Positions 27,007-36,314 of a DNA stretch of 64,000 bases are shown here, piece after piece; position 1 is the stretch's first letter, and the number at the start of each line of letters is the position of its first letter. The DNA lies in NCBI GenBank assembly GCA_016721565.1, contig JADKHW010000055.1, positions 1-64,000 of the forward strand, written 5' to 3'. The translations under genes were made by a program, and so were the position numbers. The notes below the pieces were generated by a model. It saw only the letters and a list, made by a program, of their open reading frames with translations. It searched no databases and was not told the DNA's origin. This DNA is from a bacterium. Lineage in GTDB: Bacteria; Electryoneota; RPQS01.

Positions 27007-28715
27007 AAGTTTCAAATCCAAATTACCTGCAAGCAACACTGCTGTGCGAGCAATTACACGCGGCAGGAGTCGAGCACGTCGTCATCTCGCCCGGCTCTCG
27101 CTCGACACCGCTTGCGCGAACGGCTTTGCTTTGTGGCGAGTTCTGGAGTCACGTTGTTGTTGACGAACGTTCGGCGGGATTTTTTGCGCTGGGTTTGTCG
27201 AAAGGAAGCGACAAGCCAGTTGCGCTCATTTGCACGTCGGGTACAGCCGCCGCGCATTACTATCCTGCGGTGATTGAGGCCTCGCAAAGCGGTTATCCGC
27301 TGATCGTTATCACGGCAGATAGACCGCGACACATTCGCAATACCGGCGCGCCTCAGACGATTGATCAGGTCGCGCTGTTCGGGCGCTATACGCGCATGTG
27401 CGTTGACATAAACGAGCCGACTTCCGATGCCTCGGCAATGAAGGAATCTCTGGCCTGGATTAAGCGGGCGTTGCAGATCGCTCAAACACACCCATACGGC
27501 CCAGTTCAGATAAACGTCCCGATGGATGAGCCGCTCGTACCGATTGAAAATGCGGCAGAGGAGTGTCTGCTAACCTATCAGAATCTAACGCTCGAAGTTG
27601 CCCCAATCACTCCACTGCAGCAAACGAAAGTTGAAGCGACAGGTAAACTGCTGCAAACGCTCGACAACAGTATCTGTGGATTGATCGTTTGTGGGCCGGA
27701 TTCCGCACGGAACAGAAGCGAGCGGGATGCGATCCACGAACTCTCACGCAAGCTCGGTTGGCCCCTGCTTGCCGATATTGCATCAGGGCTGCGATTTTGC
27801 GGCGAACCGAATATGCCGTATTACGACATCTTCCTGCGCCACGAATCGTTGGCTCGCATCGCGCCGGATGTGGTGCTGGAATTTGGCATGACGCCGACGA
27901 GCAAAACTTTGACGCAGTATCTCAAACGCCATCGCGCCAAAACTATTCGCTTCCAGCGCGACACACTTCCGCACGATCCGGACGGGAGGGCGAGCGAACT
28001 CATCGTTACCGATTTACCGGGGTTATTGGGTGAACTTCGTCAACGCGTGAAAGTGTCGCGGGACTCTTTGCTTCTTGACGCGTTTTGGAAGGTCGTTGGC
28101 TCGGTCCGCTCGCTATTGACAAAAATCAACATTCCGCACGAGAGCGAACTCGCTTACGTCAACGCGGCCATTGGCGAGCTGCCTGATGATGCGAATCTTG
28201 TCCTTGCGTCAAGCATGTCTGTTCGTTATGCGGACATGATTGCCGTACCGGCAGGTCGCAACATTAACGTATTTGCTCAGCGCGGCACGAATGGAATCGA
28301 TGGTGTACTTTCACATGCGGCGGGTATTGCGATGAGTAGCGCCAAGCCAACTCTGTTGATTTGCGGAGACCTTGCGTTTTGGCATGATCTGCAAGGTTTG
28401 GGTCTCACACGACATGCTGAAGATCTGAAGGTATTGCTCCTGAACAATTGCGGCGGCGGGATTTTTCATTTTTTGCCGGTTGTCGAATACAAGGACTCAT
28501 TTGAATTGATTCACGGCACTGAACTTGAAGCCGACCTTTCCGGATTTGCCGGGTTAACGGGGAATAGCTTAAAGACCGTTTCAACGCCTGATGAGTGCCG
28601 CACGGAAATTAATAAAGGATTTCCGCGCATTGTTGAAGTCATATCTGACAGAACAAAGAACCATGCAGCGCACCAGCACTTTGTGGAGAGTATTCTGCGC
28701 GAGCTTGAGGCATGA
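27003..28715 (+). CDS. menD: SEPHCHC synthase MenD
   Basis: 570 residues from the GTG at 27003 (MKVSNPNYLQATLLCEQLHA), overlapping the menF stop. A ThDP-dependent enzyme condensing isochorismate and 2-oxoglutarate. Motifs are VVISPGSRSTPLART, the catalytic Glu in VVDERSAGFFALGLSKGS, and the TSGTAAAHYYPAVIEA loop. The ThDP-binding end is CGDLAFWHDLQGLGL followed by LLLNNCGGGIFHFLP. The domain order and length match MenD. The stop overlaps the menH start by 4 bp (ATGA), so translation is coupled along the operon. Confidence 0.96.
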   Translation: MKVSNPNYLQATLLCEQLHAAGVEHVVISPGSRSTPLARTALLCGEFWSHVVVDERSAGFFALGLSKGSDKPVALICTSGTAAAHYYPAVIEASQSGYPLIVITADRPRHIRNTGAPQTIDQVALFGRYTRMCVDINEPTSDASAMKESLAWIKRALQIAQTHPYGPVQINVPMDEPLVPIENAAEECLLTYQNLTLEVAPITPLQQTKVEATGKLLQTLDNSICGLIVCGPDSARNRSERDAIHELSRKLGWPLLADIASGLRFCGEPNMPYYDIFLRHESLARIAPDVVLEFGMTPTSKTLTQYLKRHRAKTIRFQRDTLPHDPDGRASELIVTDLPGLLGELRQRVKVSRDSLLLDAFWKVVGSVRSLLTKINIPHESELAYVNAAIGELPDDANLVLASSMSVRYADMIAVPAGRNINVFAQRGTNGIDGVLSHAAGIAMSSAKPTLLICGDLAFWHDLQGLGLTRHAEDLKVLLLNNCGGGIFHFLPVVEYKDSFELIHGTELEADLSGFAGLTGNSLKTVSTPDECRTEINKGFPRIVEVISDRTKNHAAHQHFVESILRELEA

Positions 28716-29539
28716 TCATCACAACGCGCGATATTGCTTGGCACGCGCTTGTTGACGGCGACAGTGACGCGCCGCCGCTCGTGATGCTGCATGGCTTCGC
28801 GCAGTCCGTGAATAGTTTTACTCTGCATGTTCCCGAATTGACAAAACACTTTCGAGTTGTGCGAATTGATCTACCGGGTCACGGCGGCACGCAGGCGCCG
28901 ACGACGCTTGACTGGATAACGCTGTGCGCAAACCTGCATGAAGCCGTTGCGCAAATTGATTCGCGCCCCGCGCATTGGTTTGGCTATAGCCAAGGCGGGC
29001 GAGTTGCCATCATGTGCGCGCTTGCGAATCCAGATGGCGTTAAGAGCCTTGCCCTGCTTGGCGCAAGTCCCGGCATTGCCGATGAATCTGAACGTGAAAT
29101 GCGCCGTGACAGCGATAAACTACTGGGGCAAAATATCGTTTCGCGCGGACTCAATTGGTTCACAGAGTTTTGGGAATCGTTGCCGATATTTGCGACACAG
29201 AAAGATCTTCCCGAGCATTTGCAAGCTTTGATCCGCAATGAACGCATGGCGTGCAACCCTTCGGGATTGAAATTCGCGCTTGAACACTACGGAGTCGGTA
29301 CGCAACCGCATGTATTGACGCAACTGACTTTGTGGAGCAAACCGTTGTTCCTTTCGGCGGGAGAACTTGACGAAAAGTTCCGCGTCACCAACGAACACAT
29401 AGCCGCAGAGTCTCGATCATTACTCCTTGCGCAGCACGAGTTTGCCGATTGCGGCCACGCAGCGCATCTCGAACAGCCTGAAGTGTTCACCAACCTCCTC
29501 ATTGATTTCATTCAAGCAGCAGAAAGTAAGATAGCATGA
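28712..29539 (+). CDS. menH: SHCHC synthase MenH (alpha/beta hydrolase)
   Basis: 275 residues. It removes pyruvate from the MenD product. Alpha/beta hydrolase blocks: PPLVMLHGFAQSVNSFTLHV (oxyanion), RIDLPGHGGT, the nucleophile Ser in WFGYSQGGRVAIMCAL, the Asp in LFLSAGELDEKF and the His in ADCGHAAHLEQPEVF. The sequence order and the place between menD and menB fit MenH and not a general esterase. It overlaps its neighbours by ATGA on both sides. Confidence 0.94.
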   Translation: MIITTRDIAWHALVDGDSDAPPLVMLHGFAQSVNSFTLHVPELTKHFRVVRIDLPGHGGTQAPTTLDWITLCANLHEAVAQIDSRPAHWFGYSQGGRVAIMCALANPDGVKSLALLGASPGIADESEREMRRDSDKLLGQNIVSRGLNWFTEFWESLPIFATQKDLPEHLQALIRNERMACNPSGLKFALEHYGVGTQPHVLTQLTLWSKPLFLSAGELDEKFRVTNEHIAAESRSLLLAQHEFADCGHAAHLEQPEVFTNLLIDFIQAAESKIA

Positions 29540-30357
29540 GCAAGTTCCCGTGGCAAGTCGCCGGAGAATATCAGGACATTCTCTATCACAAGTGGAATGG
29601 GATTGCGAAGATCACGATCAATCGTCCAGAAGTGCGCAACGCGTTTCGTCCGCAAACGCTGTTCAACTTGCAGCACGCGTTTCTCGATGCGCGCGAAGAC
29701 GGCAATGTCGGTGTGATTATTCTCACGGGCGCGGGCGACATGGCGTTTTGTTCAGGCGGCGATCAGCGCATTCGAGGTGACCAAGGCTACGTTGGCGAAG
29801 ACAAAGTGCCGCGATTGAACGTGCTTGATTTGCAAAAGCAGATCCGCTCGCTTCCGAAACCTGTTGTGGCGATGATTGCGGGTTATGCAATCGGCGGCGG
29901 GCATGTGCTGCATGTTGTGTGCGACATTTCAATTGCTGCTGAAAACGCGCGCTTCGGTCAAACCGGTCCGCGCGTCGGTTCGTTTGATGCGGGATTTGGC
30001 GCCGGCTATCTTGCGAGGATTGTGGGTCACAAGAAAGCCAAAGAGATTTGGTTTCTATGCAGGCAGTATGACGCCAAACAAGCGCTCGACATGGGACTAG
30101 TTAATGCGGTAGTGCCGCTTGAAAAACTCGAAGAAGAAACCGTACAGTGGTGTCAGGAGATGCTCGCGATGTCCCCGATGGCGCTGCGTTGTCTGAAGGC
30201 CGCATTCAATGCCGAAACGGACGGCGAAGCAGGCATTCAGGAACTCGCAGGCAACGCGACATTGCTCTATTATATGAGCGAGGAAGCGCAAGAAGGCCGC
30301 AATGCCTACAAGGAAAAGCGCAAACCCGACTTCTCAAAGTTTAAGCGGTTGCCGTAG
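29536..30357 (+). CDS. menB: 1,4-Dihydroxy-2-naphthoyl-CoA synthase MenB
   Basis: 273 residues, crotonase fold. It closes the second ring of o-succinylbenzoyl-CoA. Diagnostic stretches are WNGIAKITINRPEVRNAFRP, GDMAFCSGGDQRIRGDQGY, the oxyanion loop GYAIGGGHVLHVVCDISIAA, FGQTGPRVGSFDAG and CRQYDAKQALDMGLVNAVVP. The GDQ block and Tyr-rich segment distinguish MenB from enoyl-CoA hydratases. The start overlaps menH by 4 bp. Confidence 0.97.
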   Translation: MSKFPWQVAGEYQDILYHKWNGIAKITINRPEVRNAFRPQTLFNLQHAFLDAREDGNVGVIILTGAGDMAFCSGGDQRIRGDQGYVGEDKVPRLNVLDLQKQIRSLPKPVVAMIAGYAIGGGHVLHVVCDISIAAENARFGQTGPRVGSFDAGFGAGYLARIVGHKKAKEIWFLCRQYDAKQALDMGLVNAVVPLEKLEEETVQWCQEMLAMSPMALRCLKAAFNAETDGEAGIQELAGNATLLYYMSEEAQEGRNAYKEKRKPDFSKFKRLP

Positions 30358-30364
30358 CGCGCAG

Positions 30365-31240
30365 ATGAGCACTTTCTCCGCTTGGATTCTTGCATCGCGT
30401 CCAAAAACATTGGTTGCGGCGTTGTTGCCGGTGATTATCGGTGCGGCGTGGGCGTATGGGCGGCAGGAGTTCGATTTGGCGATTGGGGTCCTTATTTTGT
30501 TGTCGGCGACATGCATTCAGATCGGGACGAACTTCGCCAACGATTACAGTGATTTCAAGAAAGGCGCAGACACGCACGAACGGATCGGCCCGACGCGGGT
30601 GACGCAAGCAGGGTTGTTGTCACCGCGTGCCGTGTTGGCCGGCACGATGACCGCGTTTGCGCTGGCTATAGTGTTTGCGATTCCTTTGATGTTGCGGGGA
30701 GGTTGGCCGATTCTTGCAATCGGGTTGAGCGGAATTTTACTTGGCTGGATGTACACGGGTGGGCCGTATCCGCTGGGATATAACGGGCTTGCGGAATTTT
30801 TTGTGCTGACCTATTTCGGCGTGCTGGCAGTTGCGGGCACGTCGTATTTGTTTACGCTCGAATGGTCACTCACTCCCTTTCTGCTCGGTTTGATTCCGGG
30901 TATTCTTGCCTGCGGATTACTTGCCGTGAATAACGTGCGCGATGAACAGACCGATCGCAAAGCGGGGAAACGCACTCCTGTCGTGAGATTCGGGCGAACG
31001 TTCGGGAAGATTGAATTTGGGGGATCTGTCTTTCTTCCGTATGTACTGTTGCTCGCTTTATGGCTGCGCTTACCGATGCTTGCTGTGTTTCTGCCAATAC
31101 TTGCGTTTCCCTTCGCCGTTGCGCCGGTGTCAACTGTGTGGACGAAACATGATGGGCCTTCACTCAATCGCGCGCTTGCCCAAACCGCGCGGCACATGCT
31201 GGTGTTTGGGTTGCTGCTCACAATAGGGCTTGTGCTGTGA
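30365..31240 (+). CDS. menA: 1,4-Dihydroxy-2-naphthoate polyprenyltransferase MenA
   Basis: 291 residues from MSTFSAWILASRPKTLVAAL at 30365, 7 bp after the menB stop; the in-frame upstream start overlaps menB and is rejected. An integral membrane UbiA-family enzyme. Both Asp-rich motifs are present: NFANDYSDFKKGAD and NNVRDEQTDRKAGKRTPVV. About eight or nine membrane helices are visible. It attaches the polyprenyl tail to DHNA in the inner membrane. The stop overlaps the menC start (GTGA). Confidence 0.95.
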   Translation: MSTFSAWILASRPKTLVAALLPVIIGAAWAYGRQEFDLAIGVLILLSATCIQIGTNFANDYSDFKKGADTHERIGPTRVTQAGLLSPRAVLAGTMTAFALAIVFAIPLMLRGGWPILAIGLSGILLGWMYTGGPYPLGYNGLAEFFVLTYFGVLAVAGTSYLFTLEWSLTPFLLGLIPGILACGLLAVNNVRDEQTDRKAGKRTPVVRFGRTFGKIEFGGSVFLPYVLLLALWLRLPMLAVFLPILAFPFAVAPVSTVWTKHDGPSLNRALAQTARHMLVFGLLLTIGLVL

Positions 31241-32226
31241 GCGAAATTCGTCACATCCCGATTTCGTTTGAGTTCAATGCACCGCTGATTACTGCACGCG
31301 GAACAATTTCAAAACGACACGGGTTTCTATTAGCGATTGAGCACGACGGCAGAAAGTACGTCGCCGAGTCGGCGTTGTTGCCGGAATTTGGAACAGAGCA
31401 TTTTGAACATGCAGAGCGGATTCTTGAGGGGGAATCCATGCTAATGCAGTCCGCCCCATCGGCAGTATTTGGGTTGGATTGTATTCGGCATGCACTGGAG
31501 AAGAAAGACGATCGCGAAATTCGCGTACCGATTGCCAAACTGCTGCCAAGCGGATCGCATGAAGAGATCATCGTTGCGGCGCGGCAGGCGACGGTTGCCG
31601 GTTACGATACAGTCAAGCTAAAAGTCGGTTTTAGTCCGGTTGAAGAAGATATCGCATTGGTCAACACCATCGCACTCGAATTACCGGAACTCATCTTACG
31701 GTTAGACGCCAATCTTGGTTGGACAAGCGATGACGTGAAACGGTTCGCAAAAGCGCTGCCGCGTGAAGCCATAGAATGGATCGAGGATCCGTGCCGCTCA
31801 TCAATGCGCGAGTGGAGTGTACTACAGAGTGAAGTAGGAATTCCGTTCGCGTGTGACGAAGCCTTCACGGAGACAGAGATTCTTGAATATGAGGGTGTGC
31901 CCGGTTTTCAAACGCTGGTCTTGAAACCCGCACGGATGGGAGCAATTACGGCGCGCGCGAACCTGCTTGAACGCATGCGTGACGAAGAAATTGTGATTAT
32001 ACTGTCTTCAATGTTTGATAGCAGTATCGGTTTAGCACATCTGGCGCACTTGACCACGGAATGGAGTTCACCGGGAGTTGCACAGGGATTGGGGACATTG
32101 CATTTTCTCAAGAAGGACACACTGCATCCCAGTCTTACCGTTGAAGCGGGTCATCTTGTTGTGCCGCCGCTTTATACGCTTGCGGATCGGTTGCTGCCTG
32201 AATACAAACGCGCGCTGGAGTTGTGA
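31237..32226 (+). CDS. menC: o-Succinylbenzoate synthase MenC
   Basis: 329 residues, enolase superfamily. GTG start at 31237 overlapping the menA stop. Active-site residues are visible in order: VKLKVGF (Lys), LRLDANLGW (Asp), EWIEDPC (Glu), PFACDEAF (Asp) and LVLKPARMG (Lys). It dehydrates SHCHC to o-succinylbenzoate. The length and residue set are typical of the shorter MenC class. The stop overlaps the menE start. Confidence 0.94.
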   Translation: MSEIRHIPISFEFNAPLITARGTISKRHGFLLAIEHDGRKYVAESALLPEFGTEHFEHAERILEGESMLMQSAPSAVFGLDCIRHALEKKDDREIRVPIAKLLPSGSHEEIIVAARQATVAGYDTVKLKVGFSPVEEDIALVNTIALELPELILRLDANLGWTSDDVKRFAKALPREAIEWIEDPCRSSMREWSVLQSEVGIPFACDEAFTETEILEYEGVPGFQTLVLKPARMGAITARANLLERMRDEEIVIILSSMFDSSIGLAHLAHLTTEWSSPGVAQGLGTLHFLKKDTLHPSLTVEAGHLVVPPLYTLADRLLPEYKRALEL

Positions 32227-33247
32227 TGCTGGACATTGCTGTCAAATCAAAATCAAAGATCAGCGACGCGCACGAAACGATAACGTGGCGGCAGCTCAAG
32301 GAATTAGCCGACGAAGTGCCGGAAGGTGTGCACTATCTCTCCGGCGGCAATTCGGTTTCGCAAGCGGCTGTGTTGTTTGCGGCAGCAAGTGGAAGATGCT
32401 CGGCAGTTCCGTTCAGCTCGCGGATTACACTAAACGAACGTGAAGCCATTCACAACCTCTTTGGCCAAATCGCAGCTCCTGTCGGGGTGTTTATCACAAC
32501 TTCTGGTTCGCAAGGCAAAGCGAAGCAACATTGCGGCGTGTGCTGGCTATCCGCAGCGACAATTTGCCGGAGAGTGTGCGTGCGGTGATTCTCGGAGGCG
32601 GCCCGATTCCAATGGATTTAGTCGAGCGCTGCCCGCAAGTTCTGCCGACCTATGGCTTGACAGAAGCGGGTTCGATGGTGACGTGTGCGCGCCCGAAATG
32701 TGATAATGTCGAACGCAAAACGACAGGTCCCGCGCTGGCGCACGCGCAAGTCAAAATTCTAAACAACGACGGAATAGAAGTCGCTAACGAACAAGTTGGC
32801 AGAATAGTGGTCAGAAGTTCCGGGGCGGCAACGGAGTATTTCCGCAATGAAAAAGAAACAGCCCTCACATTTCGTGAAGGCTGGATTCATACGGAAGATG
32901 CCGGTTTCTTAGACGCGCGCGGCTACTTGCATGTGCTGGGCCGACGAGACCGCATCATAGTTTCGGGTGGAGAAAATGTTTCACTCGAAGAGGTTGAGGC
33001 CGCCCTCAGAGCACTTGACAATGTGCGCGACTCGCTATGTGTCAGGCTTGAAGATCTGGAGTGGGGTCACATTGTTGCCGCTGTGATCGAAACAGACGCG
33101 ACATACTCACTCGACGATTTGCGCGAAAGCCTGCGCAACAATGTAGCCTCTCACAAACTTCCCAAAAGAATTGCAACGGTTGCCAAGCTTCCGACGCTGG
33201 CCAATGGCAAGCCGGATTACCAGGCCGCAGTGAAACTATTCGGGTAG
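32223..33247 (+). CDS. menE: o-Succinylbenzoyl-CoA ligase MenE with internal deletion and frameshift
   Basis: ANL-family acyl-CoA ligase, last gene of the operon. The N-terminal part ends in the AMP-binding loop TTSGSQGKAK (residues 92-101). The next recognisable part, LRRVLAIRSDNLPESVRAVI then LGGGPIPMDLVERC, starts directly after it in another frame. In normal MenE about 100-110 residues lie between these two landmarks. The rest is complete: PTYGLTEAGSM, EGWIHTEDAGFLDARGY, RDRIIVSGGENVSLEEVEAA and the end LPTLANGKPDYQAAV. The joined length is about 340 residues against 450-490 for the family. A deletion (real or assembly collapse) at about 32520 plus a frame change must be assumed, so the enzyme as written would be inactive. 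Confidence 0.87.
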
Positions 33248-33658
33248 ATAGTGCTTCGATAGCGCGGCGCGAAAACCTTCGGGGATTGGAATAGATTTGT
33301 AGGTTTTCGTTTCCACTACAACGTGCACCGTCGCCGCACGCGCACAAGCGGTTCCATCAGGAGTGCGAAGCGAGTATTCGACGCGATATGAGCTACGATT
33401 CATTTCGACGATACGCACTTCAATCGTAACATGATCGCCGACCCGCGAAGGCTGCATGAAGTCACCGTCGAGGTGCACAAGCGGCACGCCGAACGGCCGG
33501 TGCTTGAGCAGATAGCCGATGCTGAAACCAAGCTCGGCCATCATGGCCTCGTAAGCCTCGTGACAGATGCGGAACAGATTGGCCGAAAAGATGATGCCTG
33601 CCGCGTCGCTGTCGTGCAGGCTGACAGTATAAGGAAAGAGAAAGGGTTCTGCTGACAT
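33236..33658 (-). CDS. Hotdog thioesterase, possible DHNA-CoA hydrolase
   Basis: 140 residues, 4HBT/YbgC-like hotdog fold: VSLHDSDAAGIIFSANLFRI (active-site Asp in the DSD block), then ICHEAYEAMMAELGFSIGYL, PLVHLDGDFMQPSRVGDHV and TIEVRIVEMNRSSYRVEYSL. It is convergent with menE (12-bp overlap). Because the DHNA-CoA hydrolase step is the only pathway step without a clear gene in the operon, this neighbour is the natural candidate; a generic acyl-CoA thioesterase role is the alternative. Confidence 0.8.
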   Translation of the reverse strand: MSAEPFLFPYTVSLHDSDAAGIIFSANLFRICHEAYEAMMAELGFSIGYLLKHRPFGVPLVHLDGDFMQPSRVGDHVTIEVRIVEMNRSSYRVEYSLRTPDGTACARAATVHVVVETKTYKSIPIPEGFRAALSKHYLPE

Positions 33659-33711
33659 GAAGTGGTTGTGTTTGTGAGTAGCCCAAGATAATAAGATCCC
33701 GCCGAAATTGC

Positions 33712-33741
33712 AACGGGCCGCAAGATAACTTGCGGCCCGTT
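33712..33741. terminator. Hairpin after the P-domain T9SS gene
   Basis: A 13-bp perfect stem (AACGGGCCGCAAG with CTTGCGGCCCGTT). There is little T-run on the - strand side, so termination may be weak. Confidence 0.6.
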
Positions 33742-33764
33742 TCTCATTTACATTTTCCTGCGGC

Positions 33765-36122
33765 TTAGCGCGCCAGTATCATCTTGCTGACGTAATCGCG
33801 ACCACCCATATTCACCCGGAGGAAATAGAGACCCGTCGTAAGTTCCTGACCTGAATCGCTACGTGCTTGCCAGCTAATCCTGTGGAAACCGGCGGAGCGC
33901 GTCTCATTCATAATCTTTGCCACTTGCTGGCCCAACAGATTGTGCACCGTAATATTCACGTTGCCCGTCGCCGGCAAATCAAACGCGATGTCGGTTTGAC
34001 CATTGAACGGGTTAGGATAGTTGCCATGCAGTGCATAAGCCGTCGGCAAGTTGCGCGCCGGATCGGCAGCCGTAGCCAAGTCAAGAATCACAGGAATCGT
34101 GATACGGCCCGTGACGCCATTATGGCTGATTTCAAGTTCACCAGTGTAAACACCGCCCGGCAATCCGTTGGTGTTAAACGTCACGGTGATCTGATCGCTT
34201 TGACCTGTCATCAAAGTGCCATTGTTCGGTGATACCGAGAGCCAGTTACCGGCTAAGACTTCAATTGAATAGTTCCACGCGCATTCGCCGCTCGACAACA
34301 GCGTGAACTGTTGCGTGAAGATGCCGCCGCCGACTGCATGTTGGTTGACAAAATCGGTACTGCTGAAACCGTGTGGTGCGCCAAGCTCTGTGTCGAGTTG
34401 TTGATTCGAATTGTCCGTCACATTGATGTTGGACAGTGTTTGGCTGCAATAGCCGGGAGCGCTCAAATCAAGGTTGCACACTCCAACCGGCAGCCACATC
34501 TCCCACACACCGTCTTCATCAGTTGAGGTCGTCATTCCCGACGGTTCATAAGAAACGAGACAGCCTTCAATCGGAAGCATTTCGGCATCGTTGATGACGC
34601 CCCAAACGTGACCTTCGGGAATCTGTGTTCCGGTGAACGACAACGACCAATCATTCAAGGTACCTTGATCCTGATTGGCGGCGTCATACATGACCAGCTT
34701 CCACTCGCCGCGACACGGCAGGCCATTGAAGTTAGACAACGGCTCTTCCGACCAATAGCGTCCCGTGAACGGTGCGATACCGTTGGCGATGGATTGACCG
34801 GACTGGTCATCAAACTGGCAGCTCATCATGTTGTCGCCGCTTCCGCCGTTGCGGTTGCTGAGCAGAACGCGCTGACCCCACGGGCTTTCAAGCCAAATCG
34901 TCAAGTCACCGACATAAGAGTGCGACAGCTCGTCAATGCGCACAGCCATCGTTGAGATGGTCACGTTATCATTGACAAAGAGTGACGTCATAACTGTATC
35001 ACGATCCGGAATAGTCAGGCCTTGGTTCATCGCTTCAAAATCAATCACCGGAACCGAAGTGAGCGTGAAGTTACGCGTCGTCACTTGATTCGTATTAATG
35101 ACAACATTCTGCGCTGTCATCGGCTGATAACCAAACATGCGGGCCGTCACCGAATGCGTTCCGGCAGGAGCGATCGGATAGTAGAAGCTCCCGTTGCCGT
35201 CAGTGCTGGCATAGAGGCCGGCATCTTCAATTAGTACGGTAGCTTGATACACAGGCTGCGCGTTGGATGTGACATTTCCGCCCATCGAACCATATCCGCT
35301 ACGATAGAACCAAACGGCACGGCCGTCAGCAGGTGAACCGCCATTGCAAACGTATTGCAAAGACGTTCCCGCAGTACTCTGCTGCAAACCGATTGTTTGC
35401 GAGCCGGCGAACGAACTGTAGTTCATATCCTGATACTGCAGCTTGATACTGCCGTTCGCATATAGGATGCACTCGAACGTGAAGTTATCTGTCGGCGGGG
35501 TCGGGAAGCCGTAGTGGCCGACCTGATCGAACTGGATAACGACGAAGTCGCCGAAGTCACGCCAGACAACTGTGTTGTCATTCTGTTGGTTGTCACCAAA
35601 GTGCAGATGCAAGTCATCCCAGAACATCGCAATTGCAGGTCCGCCGAGGCTCGACGCGGGCAGACATTGATTCGATGCCGAGGAGCGGTCATCTTCAAAG
35701 GTGATAAATCCATTGGTGCAAACATTCACCGTTGGGTAAAGCAGACCGTAGAACGGGAAGCTGAATGACATCGGAACCGGAGCGGTGCCGTCGTCGGCAT
35801 TCTCGAAATTAATCCACGTCGCCAAATTGTCACCACGCAACTCAATCCATGAGTAGGTCGTGGTGTCACCGTTCTGGTTGTCAACATAATAATAGCCGTA
35901 GTTGTCAGGACCTCCTACGGCGTCAATGCTTTCCGGACCGCGGCGCTCTACTTCCATTAAATATGGTGCAAGCTCCGCTTTTTCGGCGGGCGACAATAGA
36001 TCACCCTGCTCGGCACGCTGCCACAACTCTTTAATCGTTGCATCGGACGCGGCTTGAGCCAGCGCGGCGGTCAACAAAACCGTCCACACTACCACTCGTG
36101 TTATAACTGTTGCGATCTTCAA
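33765..36122 (-). CDS. Secreted multidomain protein with P-domain and type IX sorting domain
   Basis: Start at a TTG (36122), after a perfect AGGAGG five bases upstream; the protein then opens with a signal peptide MKIATVITRVVVWTVLLTAALAQA, 785 residues in all. Domains in order: a beta-sandwich (MSFSFPFYGLLYPTVNVCTN, FDQVGHYGFP), a carboxypeptidase regulatory-like module (VLIEDAGLYASTDGNGSFYY), a proprotein convertase P-domain (SLFVNDNVTISTMAVRIDEL, WGQRVLLSNRNGGSGD, NDWSLSFTGTQ), a second regulatory-like module, an Ig-like segment and the tail NYPNPFNGQTDIAFDLPATG ... KMILAR. No catalytic domain is seen, so it is likely an adhesive or structural surface protein. Confidence 0.88.
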   Translation of the reverse strand: MKIATVITRVVVWTVLLTAALAQAASDATIKELWQRAEQGDLLSPAEKAELAPYLMEVERRGPESIDAVGGPDNYGYYYVDNQNGDTTTYSWIELRGDNLATWINFENADDGTAPVPMSFSFPFYGLLYPTVNVCTNGFITFEDDRSSASNQCLPASSLGGPAIAMFWDDLHLHFGDNQQNDNTVVWRDFGDFVVIQFDQVGHYGFPTPPTDNFTFECILYANGSIKLQYQDMNYSSFAGSQTIGLQQSTAGTSLQYVCNGGSPADGRAVWFYRSGYGSMGGNVTSNAQPVYQATVLIEDAGLYASTDGNGSFYYPIAPAGTHSVTARMFGYQPMTAQNVVINTNQVTTRNFTLTSVPVIDFEAMNQGLTIPDRDTVMTSLFVNDNVTISTMAVRIDELSHSYVGDLTIWLESPWGQRVLLSNRNGGSGDNMMSCQFDDQSGQSIANGIAPFTGRYWSEEPLSNFNGLPCRGEWKLVMYDAANQDQGTLNDWSLSFTGTQIPEGHVWGVINDAEMLPIEGCLVSYEPSGMTTSTDEDGVWEMWLPVGVCNLDLSAPGYCSQTLSNINVTDNSNQQLDTELGAPHGFSSTDFVNQHAVGGGIFTQQFTLLSSGECAWNYSIEVLAGNWLSVSPNNGTLMTGQSDQITVTFNTNGLPGGVYTGELEISHNGVTGRITIPVILDLATAADPARNLPTAYALHGNYPNPFNGQTDIAFDLPATGNVNITVHNLLGQQVAKIMNETRSAGFHRISWQARSDSGQELTTGLYFLRVNMGGRDYVSKMILAR

Positions 36123-36314
36123 AACATCCTCCTGGTCTAAACAGGCTATGGGGCAAGCTCGCCCTGCTATAAAGTTCCTGTATGAAAGACTCCGCAAAAC
36201 GTTGCGGAGTAGTGCCGGACAGGCACTCTCGGTAAGGTATCGGCAGAAGTGAGCCGAATCTTAAACGAGAGCAGACCCTCGCACCGACCAGTGTGAATGC
36301 AACTATCTCTCCAG

